DNA from: Pseudomonadota bacterium
Lineage (GTDB): Bacteria; Myxococcota_A; Polyangia; Fen-1088
DNA length: 15,958 nt
NCBI GenBank assembly: GCA_023438785.1
Contig: JAEXQJ010000138.1
Span: 1-15,958 of the forward strand
Direction: 5' to 3'
The translations under genes and the position numbers were made by a program. Below are positions 1 through 8,088 of this stretch, piece after piece (within the stretch, counting starts at the first letter, position 1; each line of letters starts with the position of its first letter). A model generated the notes under the pieces. The model had not been told where the DNA came from. It worked only from the letters and a program-made list of their open reading frames with translations, and did no database searches.

Positions 1-1013
1 TGCAGGCCGTGCTCGCTCGCCCAGCCTTCGCGGCAGACGTGCCCGCCGTGGTCGTGGTTGCCGTGCCCGCAAACGCCGACGCCGCCATGGTCGAGGCCCT
101 GCATCGATTGCGCGGCGAGGCGACGGCGGTCGGGTTCGAGGTTCGGCTGGTCTCTTCGCCCGGGGACCGGGTGTCGCCTGCCCAGCTCGAGCGCCTGGGG
201 GCCGAGTCGCGCGCGGCGGCGGTCGTGACCTTCTCCCTGCCGGACGGAGCGACGAATCTGACCCGCTCGCTGGACGTGACCTTCGCGGCCCACGCCGACG
301 CGAGCCACGTGCGCGTCGCACACATCGCGGCAGCGGATGAAACCGACAAACAACGAGCCGACGTGATCCTGGCGGTGCGGGTCGTGGACTTCATCCGTGC
401 CCGCATGTTCGACACCTTGGTCGACCGGCGCGCGGAGACCCGCCGCGCAGTGACCGAAGAAAACGAGGCAGTCGTTCCGCAGCCACGCCCGCGGCACAAA
501 CGCTTTCACCTGGCGGCTGGGGCGGTGGTGCTCGGCTCGGCCCCCGGTTTTGGTCCCTCGCTCACGCCGCGCATCGGGCTCGGCTACCTGCCATGGCCGT
601 GGCTGCGCGCGCGTGCCGTGGCGTTGGGCCTGGGCAGCAAGCCCACCCGCCAGAGCACCCTGGGAGAGGTCAGCCTCGACCCGCACTTCGTGAGCGCCGA
701 GCTGGCGCTACTGACACGACGGTGGTGGCGCTTGCAGCCCCTGCTGGCGCTCTCGGGCGGCGAGTACTGGGTGAAGGTGCGCGGCCAGGCCAAGGCAGCC
801 GACGTCATCGGGCAGACGGTCACGCGATCGAGCCCGGCGGCCGCCCTCAGCCTCGGGCTGGCCTTCGACCTGGGCCACGGCCTGGCGTGCGAGCTGTACG
901 CCGGCACCCTCTGGCTGCAACGCCGCGTGCACGTCGGAACCGAGACCCAAGATCTGGGAACCCTGGGTGACCCGACCGCCTTCGGCGGGTTCATGCTGAA
1001 CGCCGAGCTCTGA
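1..1013 (+). CDS. Exported protein of unknown function, 5' end cut by window edge
   Basis: The frame is open to the left edge, so the true start lies outside; a GTG at position 9 is unlikely to be the start because the first residues (VLARPAFAADVPA) read like the end of a signal peptide with an AFA cleavage site. The mature part has an N-terminal alpha/beta-looking region (about residues 10-150) with alternating hydrophobic strands, a proline/basic linker near residue 160 (PQPRPRHKR), and a C-terminal half rich in Gly, aromatic and alternating hydrophobic residues that resembles a small outer-membrane beta barrel. I do not recognise the family. It ends 53 bases before the stop codon of the convergent IclR gene. 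An envelope location is inferred from the signal-peptide-like start and barrel-like C-terminus only. Confidence 0.7.
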   Translation, partial: QAVLARPAFAADVPAVVVVAVPANADAAMVEALHRLRGEATAVGFEVRLVSSPGDRVSPAQLERLGAESRAAAVVTFSLPDGATNLTRSLDVTFAAHADASHVRVAHIAAADETDKQRADVILAVRVVDFIRARMFDTLVDRRAETRRAVTEENEAVVPQPRPRHKRFHLAAGAVVLGSAPGFGPSLTPRIGLGYLPWPWLRARAVALGLGSKPTRQSTLGEVSLDPHFVSAELALLTRRWWRLQPLLALSGGEYWVKVRGQAKAADVIGQTVTRSSPAAALSLGLAFDLGHGLACELYAGTLWLQRRVHVGTETQDLGTLGDPTAFGGFMLNAEL

Positions 1014-1066
1014 GGGGGGTGAGGATACGGGCACCTCACCCCTGGTCGCATTCTGCGGACGCGCCC

Positions 1067-1960
1067 TTAGGCGTTTCCCGGGCGGGACGTGTTGACGGGC
1101 ACGACCTGCGATCCAAGCTGGCGCGCCGCCCGCGTGACCTGGGCGCTGGCTTCGGCGATCTCCGATTCGGACATGGAGGTACGATTGAAGGTGATGCTGA
1201 GGGCGGCGACGAGCGCGCCGCCCGCATCGCGCACCGGCGCCGCAACGCCACAGATGCCGTCCTTATACTCGCCCCGATCGACCGAGTAGCCCTGGCGGGC
1301 CACCTGGGCGCACTCGGCGGATAGGGCCGGACCGGAGGTCATGCTACGTCCGGTGTGCGCCTCCAGGGCTCCCAAGGCGAGCAGCGTGGCCAGACGAGAC
1401 GGCGCGCCGAAGGCCAGGAAGACCTTGCCCGCGGCGGTGCAGTGCAGATCGAGCAGCATGCCCGCCCGGAAGGTCGCGCGCAGGGCGGTCTGTGCGTCGC
1501 AGGTCTCGGCCACCACGGCCTTGTCGTCGGCCAGCACGACCAACTGCGTCGCAGCCCCCACCTCCTGCGCCAGGGCGCGCAGGACGGGCGTGGCCGCCGC
1601 ACGCAGCGTTCCCTCGGTCCGCAGTCCCAAGCGAGACAGCTCGCCGGCCGCGAAGAAATCGCAGCCGTTGCGCTGCAGAAGGCGTTCGGCCGTGAGGGTG
1701 TGCAGGATGCGCAGGACGGTGGTGCGTGGGATCTTCAGCCGTCGTGCAACGGCGGACGAAGAGAGCTTCTCATCGGAATAAGCAAAGAGCCGCATGACCT
1801 GGCAGGCCCGGGCCAGGTTGGGTATGCGATAGGCTTTCATGGCACCCGTGGCGGGCAGGTCGGTCGTCGCGGCCAGGGCGGCCTCGGCGGTCGACAAGCT
1901 CACTGCAGCGGAGGCTTCGGACATTACCCGCTGCGGCAGTGACTTCACGGCTGTCTCCAT
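1067..1960 (-). CDS. IclR-family transcriptional regulator
   Basis: 297 residues. Residues about 45-105 form the winged helix-turn-helix typical of IclR regulators (LSSSAVARRLKIPRTTVLRI, then LTAERLLQRN as the wing lead). Residues about 118-290 match the IclR effector-binding domain, including LHCTAAGKVFLAF, GYSVDRGEYKDGICGVAAPV and a C-terminal AALSITFN strand. I chose the ATG at 1958-1960 because AGGAG sits five bases upstream. The in-frame ATG at 1838-1840 would still keep the DNA-binding domain but has no ribosome binding site; a longer frame to 2230 lacks one and would add unrelated sequence. The first 40 residues are an Ala/Ser/Thr-rich extension beyond the usual family start. The gene diverges from treY across a 247-base gap, so it may control itself and the trehalose operon; the effector is unknown and this target is inference. 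Confidence 0.92.
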   Translation of the reverse strand: METAVKSLPQRVMSEASAAVSLSTAEAALAATTDLPATGAMKAYRIPNLARACQVMRLFAYSDEKLSSSAVARRLKIPRTTVLRILHTLTAERLLQRNGCDFFAAGELSRLGLRTEGTLRAAATPVLRALAQEVGAATQLVVLADDKAVVAETCDAQTALRATFRAGMLLDLHCTAAGKVFLAFGAPSRLATLLALGALEAHTGRSMTSGPALSAECAQVARQGYSVDRGEYKDGICGVAAPVRDAGGALVAALSITFNRTSMSESEIAEASAQVTRAARQLGSQVVPVNTSRPGNA

Positions 1961-2017
1961 GGCGACTCCTGTTGGCTGGAAAGCGCGCAGGTTGGGGATG
2001 ATGTAGGCGATGTGGGG

Positions 2018-2041
2018 TTCGGTACCCTGCGCTGGACCGAA
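2018..2041. promoter_or_regulatory. Candidate operator in the iclR/treY divergent gap
   Basis: The 247-base gap between the divergent iclR and treY starts (1961-2207) should hold both promoters. Within it TTCGGT (2018-2023) and ACCGAA (2036-2041) form a perfect 6-bp inverted repeat with a 12-base spacer, close to the regulator's own start. IclR proteins bind palindromes and often repress themselves, so this is a reasonable operator candidate, but 6-bp arms in GC-rich DNA can arise by chance. I could not place convincing -35/-10 boxes for either gene. Confidence 0.3.
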
Positions 2042-2207
2042 AGCACACCAATGGAACGTTAGAGACACGCACCTGCAACAATCCATGCGCGGACGAGTGC
2101 ATTTCGTGCCTTTTTCTTCGCCGCCGCGCAGCAACGAACCATGCACAACGTCACGAGGGCGAGCGACACAAGCCGGGCCGCCACCCATCCAATCCTCGAC
2201 GTGCCAC

Positions 2208-4862
2208 ATGTCCGCGGACCCGCGTGCCACCTATCGCCTTCAGTTCTGTCCCGGGTTCGGATTCTCCGAAGCCTCTGCCCTGTCCGACTACCTGGCAGCC
2301 CTGGGCATCAGCCACGTGTACTCGTCGCCCTATCTGCAGGCGGCCCCAGGCAGCATGCACGGCTATGACGTGGTTGACCCGGCGCGCGTCAACGAGGAGC
2401 TGGGCGGAGCGGTGGGTCACAAGGCCTTCTGCGACGCGCTGGGGCAGGCACAGCTCGGTCAGCTCCTCGACATCGTGCCAAACCACATGGCCATCGGGCC
2501 GCACAACCCCTGGTGGTGGGACGTGCTGGAGAATGGCCCGTCGAGCCGCTACGCATATTTCTTCGACGTGGAGTGGGCGGGCCCCGAGGAGCGGCTGCGC
2601 GACAAGGTGCTCCTGCCCGTGCTGCGCGAACACTACGGCCGCGTGGTGGAATCGGGCGAAATCAAGGTCCGCCGCGAGGGCGGCTCGTTCACTCTGCACT
2701 ACTTCGACCATGCCGTGCCGGTAGCGCCCCATTCGGTGGCTGACCTGCTCAGCCGCGCCGCTGGCCGCTGTGGCTCGACGGATCTGGCCTTCATCGCCGA
2801 TGCCTTGCAGTTCCTGCCCCCGCCCACCGCCACCGACCGCGAGAGCGTGGAGCGGCTGCATCGGGACAAGGAGGTGCTGCGCCGCCATCTGTCCCGCCTG
2901 TGCAGCGAACAACGCTCGGTGGCGGTGGCCATCGACGCCATCATGGCCGAGATCAACGGCAACCCCGACGCCGTGGATGCCTTCCTGTCGCGCCAGAATT
3001 ACCGTCTGGCCTTCTGGCGCGCGGCCTCGCAGGACCTGGGCTACCGACGCTTCTTCGACGTCAGCTCGCTGGTGGCCCTGCGCACGGAGGATGAACACGT
3101 CTTCGCGGAGACCCACGGCCTGGTGCTGGGCTGGCTGCGCGAGGGCGTGTTGGACGGGCTGCGCATCGATCACCCGGACGGGCTGCGCGATCCCGAGGGC
3201 TACTTCTGGCGTCTGCGGGATGCCCAGCCCACGGCCTGGATCGTGGCGGAAAAGATCCTGACCGGCGACGAGCAGCTTCCGGCCACGTGGCCCGTGGACG
3301 GGACAGTGGGCTACGAGTTCATCAACCAGGTCACGCACCTGCTCGTGCACCCGGAGGGCGAAAAGCCGCTCACCGATTTCTACGTCGAGCTGACGGGTTG
3401 CGCGTCCGACTTCGCCGCTGTGGTCCGCGAGGCCAAGGATCTGGTGTTGCACGATCTCCTGGGCAGCGAGCTCAACCGGCTGACGGCCTTGCTCCTACGC
3501 ATCTGCGAACAGCACCGCGGTTTTCGCGACTACACCCGCCATGAGGTGCACCAGGCCCTGCGCGAGCTGCTGGCCTGTTTTCCCGCATACCGCTCCTATG
3601 CGCGGCCCGAGACCGGCGCGGTCACCGACTTCGATCGCCAGTGCGTGGAGAACGCGGTGGAGCAGGCCAAGACCCTGCGCCCGGACATGGACGTGGGGCT
3701 GGTGGATTTCATCCGCGACATCCTGCTTTTGCGCATACGCGGCGAGGCCGAATCGGAGCTGGCCTGTCGTTTCCAGCAACTCTCGGGCTCGGTGATGGCC
3801 AAGGGCGTGGAGGACACGGCCTTCTATAATTTCAATCGCCTGGTGGCGCTCAACGAGGTGGGCACCTCCCCCGACCACTTCGCCATCGGGTTGGACGAGT
3901 TCCACGCGGGTTGCGTGCGCACCCTGGAACGCTGGCCGCGCACGCTGTTGACCACCTCCACGCACGACACCAAGCGCAGCGAAGACGTGCGCGCCCGCCT
4001 GGCCGTGCTCTCGGAGATCGCCGATCGCTGGACCGCGGCGGTGCGCGGCTGGGTGCTGCACAACGAGCGCCACCGCCGCGATGGCATGCCCGATCGCAAC
4101 ACCGAGTACCTCTTCTACCAGACGCTGGTGGGTGCTTGGCCGATCGAGCGCGAACGCGCCCTGGCCTACATGCAGAAAGCCGTGCGCGAGGCCAAGAGGC
4201 AGACCTCGTGGACCGCGCCCAACGCCGAGTTCGAGGACGCGCTCAATTCCTTCATCATCGACGTGCTGGCCGATCGGGCCTTTCGGGATGAGTTGCAGGC
4301 CTTCGTGGATTTGGTGGCCAAGCCCGGACGCACGAACTCCTTGGCTCAGACGCTGCTCAAGCTCACGGCGCCGGGCATACCCGACATCTACCAGGGCAGC
4401 GAGCTGGGGGACCTGAGCCTGGTCGATCCGGACAACCGCCGGCCCGTGGACTTCGAGCGGCGGCAGCAGTTGCTGGCCGAGCTGAGCGAGGCCACGCCCG
4501 AAGCGGTTCTGGCGCGCACCCACGAGGGGCTGCCCAAGCTGTGGGTCATCAAGCTGGCCCTCGCCTTGCGCCGGGCTCGACCGCACGCCTTCGGTCCCGA
4601 GGGCAGCTACGGCCCCCTGCTCGCCGAGGGAGCGCGGGCCGAGCACGTGGTGGCCTTCGTGCGCGGCGACGAGGTCCTAACCCTGGTGCCCCGCTGGCCC
4701 CTGCATCTGGACGGCGGCTGGGAGGACACGCGCGTGGACATCCCGCCGGGGCGCTGGCGCCATCTATTCACCGGCGAGACCGTCGAGGGCGGGCCGACCC
4801 TGGTGACCGACCTTCTGGCCCGATTCCCCGTGTGTCTGTTGGCGCGCGACAATGAGCCATGA
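2208..4862 (+). CDS. treY: Maltooligosyl trehalose synthase (TreY)
   Basis: 884 residues; GH13-family enzyme that isomerises the reducing-end alpha-1,4 bond of maltooligosaccharides or glycogen ends to an alpha,alpha-1,1 bond, giving maltooligosyl trehalose. The start at 2208 gives the typical N-terminus MSADPRATYRLQF; upstream in-frame ATGs (2010, 2085) would add a 66- or 41-residue unrelated tail. No strong ribosome binding site precedes 2208. GH13 signatures are intact: DIVPNH (residues 88-93), nucleophile Asp321 in GLRIDHPDG, acid/base Glu348 in VAEKIL, and transition-state Asp587 in TSTHDTKRSEDVRAR, the last being characteristic of TreY. Also typical are MAKGVEDTAFY and APGIPDIYQGSE. The length is normal for the family. 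It overlaps treZ by four bases (ATGA), so the pair forms the two-step cytosolic TreY-TreZ pathway. No glycogen debranching enzyme (treX/glgX) is present in the window. Confidence 0.98.
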   Translation: MSADPRATYRLQFCPGFGFSEASALSDYLAALGISHVYSSPYLQAAPGSMHGYDVVDPARVNEELGGAVGHKAFCDALGQAQLGQLLDIVPNHMAIGPHNPWWWDVLENGPSSRYAYFFDVEWAGPEERLRDKVLLPVLREHYGRVVESGEIKVRREGGSFTLHYFDHAVPVAPHSVADLLSRAAGRCGSTDLAFIADALQFLPPPTATDRESVERLHRDKEVLRRHLSRLCSEQRSVAVAIDAIMAEINGNPDAVDAFLSRQNYRLAFWRAASQDLGYRRFFDVSSLVALRTEDEHVFAETHGLVLGWLREGVLDGLRIDHPDGLRDPEGYFWRLRDAQPTAWIVAEKILTGDEQLPATWPVDGTVGYEFINQVTHLLVHPEGEKPLTDFYVELTGCASDFAAVVREAKDLVLHDLLGSELNRLTALLLRICEQHRGFRDYTRHEVHQALRELLACFPAYRSYARPETGAVTDFDRQCVENAVEQAKTLRPDMDVGLVDFIRDILLLRIRGEAESELACRFQQLSGSVMAKGVEDTAFYNFNRLVALNEVGTSPDHFAIGLDEFHAGCVRTLERWPRTLLTTSTHDTKRSEDVRARLAVLSEIADRWTAAVRGWVLHNERHRRDGMPDRNTEYLFYQTLVGAWPIERERALAYMQKAVREAKRQTSWTAPNAEFEDALNSFIIDVLADRAFRDELQAFVDLVAKPGRTNSLAQTLLKLTAPGIPDIYQGSELGDLSLVDPDNRRPVDFERRQQLLAELSEATPEAVLARTHEGLPKLWVIKLALALRRARPHAFGPEGSYGPLLAEGARAEHVVAFVRGDEVLTLVPRWPLHLDGGWEDTRVDIPPGRWRHLFTGETVEGGPTLVTDLLARFPVCLLARDNEP

Positions 4863-6604
4863 GCGAGTTTCGCGTCTGGGCTCCCGCAGCCCACACCTTG
4901 GAGTTGGTTCTGCCCGAGCGCCGGGTGACCATGAACGCGGGCCCGGACGAATGGTGGAGCGTGCCGGTGTCCGAGGCGCGGGCCGGTCAACGTTACTGGT
5001 TCTCGGTCGACGGACGCGCGCCTCGCCCTGACCCGCGCTCACCTAGCCAGCCCGACGGCGTGCACGGCCCCTCTGCCGTGGTGGACCACACCAGCTTCGA
5101 CTGGACCGATGCCGGGTGGCAACCCGTGCCCCTGCCGGCCGCAGTCTTCTACGAGCTGCACGTGGGCACCTTCACCCCGCAGGGCACCTTCGACGGCGTG
5201 CGGGACCACCTGGACCATCTGCTCGAGTTGGGCGTCACGCACGTCGAGCTGATGCCGGTGGCCGAGTTTCCCGGTCAGCGCGGCTGGGGATACGACGGCG
5301 CCGATCTCTTCGCGCCCCACCACGCCTATGGCGGCCCCGACGGACTCAAGCGCCTGGTCGACACGTGCCACGCGCGCGGGCTGGCCGTGGTCCTGGACGT
5401 GGTCTACAACCACCTCGGGCCAAGCGGCAATTACCTCTCCGAGTTCGGCCCCTACTTCACCCAGCGCTATGCCACGCCTTGGGGCCAGGCGGTGAACCTG
5501 GACGGACCGGGCTCGGACGAGGTGCGACGCTTTCTCATCGACAACGCCTGTATGTGGCTGCGCGACTACCACGTGGATGGCCTGCGTCTGGACGCGGTCC
5601 ACGCCCTGGTGGACACCTCGGCCCTGCATTTCCTCGAGGAGCTCGCGGCGCAAGTGCACGCCCTGCAGGGCGAGCTGGGCCGACACAAGATCGTGGTGGC
5701 GGAGAGCGATCTCAACGATCCGCGCCTGGTGCGCGCGCCCGAGGTGGGCGGGTACGGACTGGACGCCCAGTGGAGCGATGATCTGCACCACGCCTTGCAC
5801 GCCGTGCTGACCGGCGAGCGCTCGGGCTACTACGAAGACTTCGGCGATGTGGGCCACGTGGTGCGCGCCTTGGGCTCGGCGTTCGTCTACGACGGCATCT
5901 ACTCGCCCCACCGCGGGCGGCGTCACGGGCGCACGGCCCAGGGACTGCCCGGCCACCGCTTCGTCGTGTCCCTGCAGAACCACGATCAGGTGGGCAACCG
6001 GGCGCGCGGCGATCGCCTGCACCAGCAGGCCGGGCGGGCGGCCGCCGAGGTGGGCGCGGCCATTCTCCTCACCTCGCCCTTCCTGCCGCTCATCTTCCAG
6101 GGCCAGGAATGGGCGGCCAGCACGCCCTTCCCTTACTTCACCGACCACGAAGACGAGGCCCTGGGTCAGGCGGTGCGCGAGGGGCGGCGGCGCGAATTCG
6201 CCCGCTTTGGTTGGAAGCCCGAGGACATCCCCGATCCCCAGGCCGAGGCGACCTTCGCTTCGGCCAAGCTGGATTGGGGTGAGCCCGAGCGCGCGCCCCA
6301 CGCGCAGGTGCTCGCCTCGTACAAGGCCCTGCTGCGTCTGCGCCGCGAGAGGCCCGAGTTGCGCCAGGCTGCGCCGGAAGCCCTTGCGGCCTGGCACGAC
6401 GACGAGCAAGGCTGGCTGGTGGTGGCGCGGGCGGGGCTGGTCCTGGCCTGCACCCTCGGCCACAAATCCGCGCGCCTGGACTTGCACCAATTCACCCCGG
6501 TGAGCGCTCTAGAGCTCGCGTCCAACGATGCGGTCCGCTGGGACGGCCGCGCCCTGGAGCTCCCGCCGCAGTCATTCGCCATTCTGTCCCGCTGGCACCC
6601 ATGA
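4859..6604 (+). CDS. treZ: Maltooligosyl trehalose trehalohydrolase (TreZ)
   Basis: 581 residues; hydrolyses maltooligosyl trehalose to release free trehalose and a shortened maltooligosaccharide, the step after TreY. An N-terminal beta-sandwich (about residues 1-95, FRVWAPAAHTLEL) precedes the GH13 barrel. Family motifs are intact: YELHVGTFTPQGTF, GWGYDG near residue 142, DVVYNHLGPSGNY, nucleophile Asp245 in GLRLDAVHAL, acid/base Glu282 in VVAESDLNDPR, and Asp376 in NHDQVGNRA, followed by FQGQEWAASTPFPYFTDH, which is diagnostic of TreZ. The start ATG overlaps the treY stop in ATGA, and its own stop overlaps the start of the KaiC-like gene in the same way. The length is normal. The final 70 residues form the usual C-terminal beta domain. 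Confidence 0.98.
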   Translation: MSEFRVWAPAAHTLELVLPERRVTMNAGPDEWWSVPVSEARAGQRYWFSVDGRAPRPDPRSPSQPDGVHGPSAVVDHTSFDWTDAGWQPVPLPAAVFYELHVGTFTPQGTFDGVRDHLDHLLELGVTHVELMPVAEFPGQRGWGYDGADLFAPHHAYGGPDGLKRLVDTCHARGLAVVLDVVYNHLGPSGNYLSEFGPYFTQRYATPWGQAVNLDGPGSDEVRRFLIDNACMWLRDYHVDGLRLDAVHALVDTSALHFLEELAAQVHALQGELGRHKIVVAESDLNDPRLVRAPEVGGYGLDAQWSDDLHHALHAVLTGERSGYYEDFGDVGHVVRALGSAFVYDGIYSPHRGRRHGRTAQGLPGHRFVVSLQNHDQVGNRARGDRLHQQAGRAAAEVGAAILLTSPFLPLIFQGQEWAASTPFPYFTDHEDEALGQAVREGRRREFARFGWKPEDIPDPQAEATFASAKLDWGEPERAPHAQVLASYKALLRLRRERPELRQAAPEALAAWHDDEQGWLVVARAGLVLACTLGHKSARLDLHQFTPVSALELASNDAVRWDGRALELPPQSFAILSRWHP

Positions 6605-8088
6605 GCAGCAGCGAACGCATCCAGACCGGCGTCCCGGGTTTCGACCCCGTCCTCGGTGGCGGCCTCATCCAGGGGTCCCTCTACCTGTGCAAGGGCGCCC
6701 CCGGCACCGGCAAGACGACCATCGGCCTGCAATTTCTCCTCGAAGGAGCCCGGAAGGGCGAGACGTGCTTGTACCTCGGCCTGTCGGAGACCAGGGGTCA
6801 GCTCGACGCGCTCGCGAAGTCGTTCGGCTGGAGCCTCGACGGGATCGAGATCCACGACATGCGTCGTCGCGGCGAGACCGCGGGCGAAGGGCGCAGCACC
6901 TACACGGTCTTCAGCCCCTCCGAAGTCGAGCTTGAGGAGATCTCTCGCGAGATCCTCGAGCACGTGGAGCGCGTCAAGCCCGCCCGCCTGGTTCTCGACT
7001 CGCTCTCCGAGATTCGACTGCTCGCGGAGGATCCCTTCCGCTACCGGCGAGAGCTCCTGCTGCTGAGCGATCGGATCTCCGGCCGTGGGTGCACGGGTCT
7101 GCTCATCGACGTGGAGGCCGAGGGCAACCAAGGTGTCGTCGCCGAGACCCTCGTCAGCGGAGTCTTCATCGTCGAGCAGCTATCGCCCGAGTACGGTGGC
7201 GACCGCCGTCGCCTACGCGTTCGAAAGCTACGGGCATCGCAGAGCATCGGCGGCTACCACGACATGGTGATCAGCGATAAGGGCGTTCGCCTGTATCCTC
7301 GCCTCATTGCCGCCGCACATCGAGCGCTCCACTCGAGCGCCGAGGTCCAGAGCGGCATCGCGGAGCTTGATACGCTCCTGGGCGGTGGCCTGGATCGGGG
7401 CACCAGCACCGTGCTCATCGGTCCAGCAGGAGCTGGCAAATCCACCATCGCGGCGCAATTCCTCGCTTGCGCCGCAGCGCGCGGCGAGAAGGGGGTCATC
7501 TTCTGCTTCGACGAGAGCCCGACCAACCTGCTCATTCGAGCCACCGGACTCGGAATTCCGCTGCAGAAGCACGTCGACTCCGGGATCGTGCACGTGGTCG
7601 CGGTCGATCCGGCGGAGCTCACCCCTGGGGAGCTCGCCCACCGGGTGCGTGAGCACGTCGAGGACGGCGACCGCCTCGTCGTGATCGACAGCATCAACGG
7701 GTTCCTCAGCGCCATGCCCGAGGAGCGCTTCCTCACAGCCCACCTGCATGAGCTTCTCGCTTACCTTTCGGAGAAGGGCACCGCCACCCTGCTCACGCTC
7801 GCGCAGCACGGCTTTTTTGGGGTGACCGAAGCGCCTGTGAACATCAGCTTCATCGCCGACACGGTCCTGCTCTTCCGCTACTTCGAGGCTGCTGGAGAGG
7901 TCAGGCAAGCGTTGTCGGTTGTGAAGAAGCGAACCGGACAGCACGAGCGGACGATCCGTGAGCTGAGGCTCACCAGCGAGGGCGTGAAGGTCGGCGAGCC
8001 CATCCTGAACTTCCAGGGCGTGCTCTCTGGCACCCCCGAGTTCATCAGCCCTGGGCTCCTCGGAGGTGCCCATGAGCCCGCAGAGTGA
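6601..8088 (+). CDS. Double-domain KaiC-like RecA-fold ATPase
   Basis: 495 residues with two tandem KaiC/RadA-like domains. Domain I (about 6-235) opens with the family hallmark TGVPGFDPVLGGGL and Walker A GAPGTGKT (32-39); domain II (about 248-480) opens with SGIAELDTLLGGGL and Walker A GPAGAGKST (274-282), with Walker B-type LVVIDSINGF. The acidic pairs that follow Walker A in cyanobacterial KaiC (EE) are here Ser-Glu (LGLSET) and Asp-Glu (CFDESP). Around the KaiC phosphosite loop the protein reads NISFIADT where KaiC has HISTITDT: Ser416 is kept but the partner Thr is Phe417. It should bind and hydrolyse ATP and probably form a hexamer (family knowledge), but a full KaiC two-site phosphorylation cycle is not expected. 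No kaiA or kaiB is present. It overlaps treZ by four bases and the downstream kinase by 17, so its partner is most likely that kinase. Confidence 0.93.
   Translation: MSSSERIQTGVPGFDPVLGGGLIQGSLYLCKGAPGTGKTTIGLQFLLEGARKGETCLYLGLSETRGQLDALAKSFGWSLDGIEIHDMRRRGETAGEGRSTYTVFSPSEVELEEISREILEHVERVKPARLVLDSLSEIRLLAEDPFRYRRELLLLSDRISGRGCTGLLIDVEAEGNQGVVAETLVSGVFIVEQLSPEYGGDRRRLRVRKLRASQSIGGYHDMVISDKGVRLYPRLIAAAHRALHSSAEVQSGIAELDTLLGGGLDRGTSTVLIGPAGAGKSTIAAQFLACAAARGEKGVIFCFDESPTNLLIRATGLGIPLQKHVDSGIVHVVAVDPAELTPGELAHRVREHVEDGDRLVVIDSINGFLSAMPEERFLTAHLHELLAYLSEKGTATLLTLAQHGFFGVTEAPVNISFIADTVLLFRYFEAAGEVRQALSVVKKRTGQHERTIRELRLTSEGVKVGEPILNFQGVLSGTPEFISPGLLGGAHEPAE

Noticed and set aside
2151..3452. 433-codon minus-strand frame opposite treY, and similar long frames opposite treY (3495-4646), treZ (5039-6490) and the KaiC-like gene (7228-8397)
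   Set aside because: These are antisense shadows produced by high GC at third codon positions of the real genes; the forward products have complete catalytic motifs.
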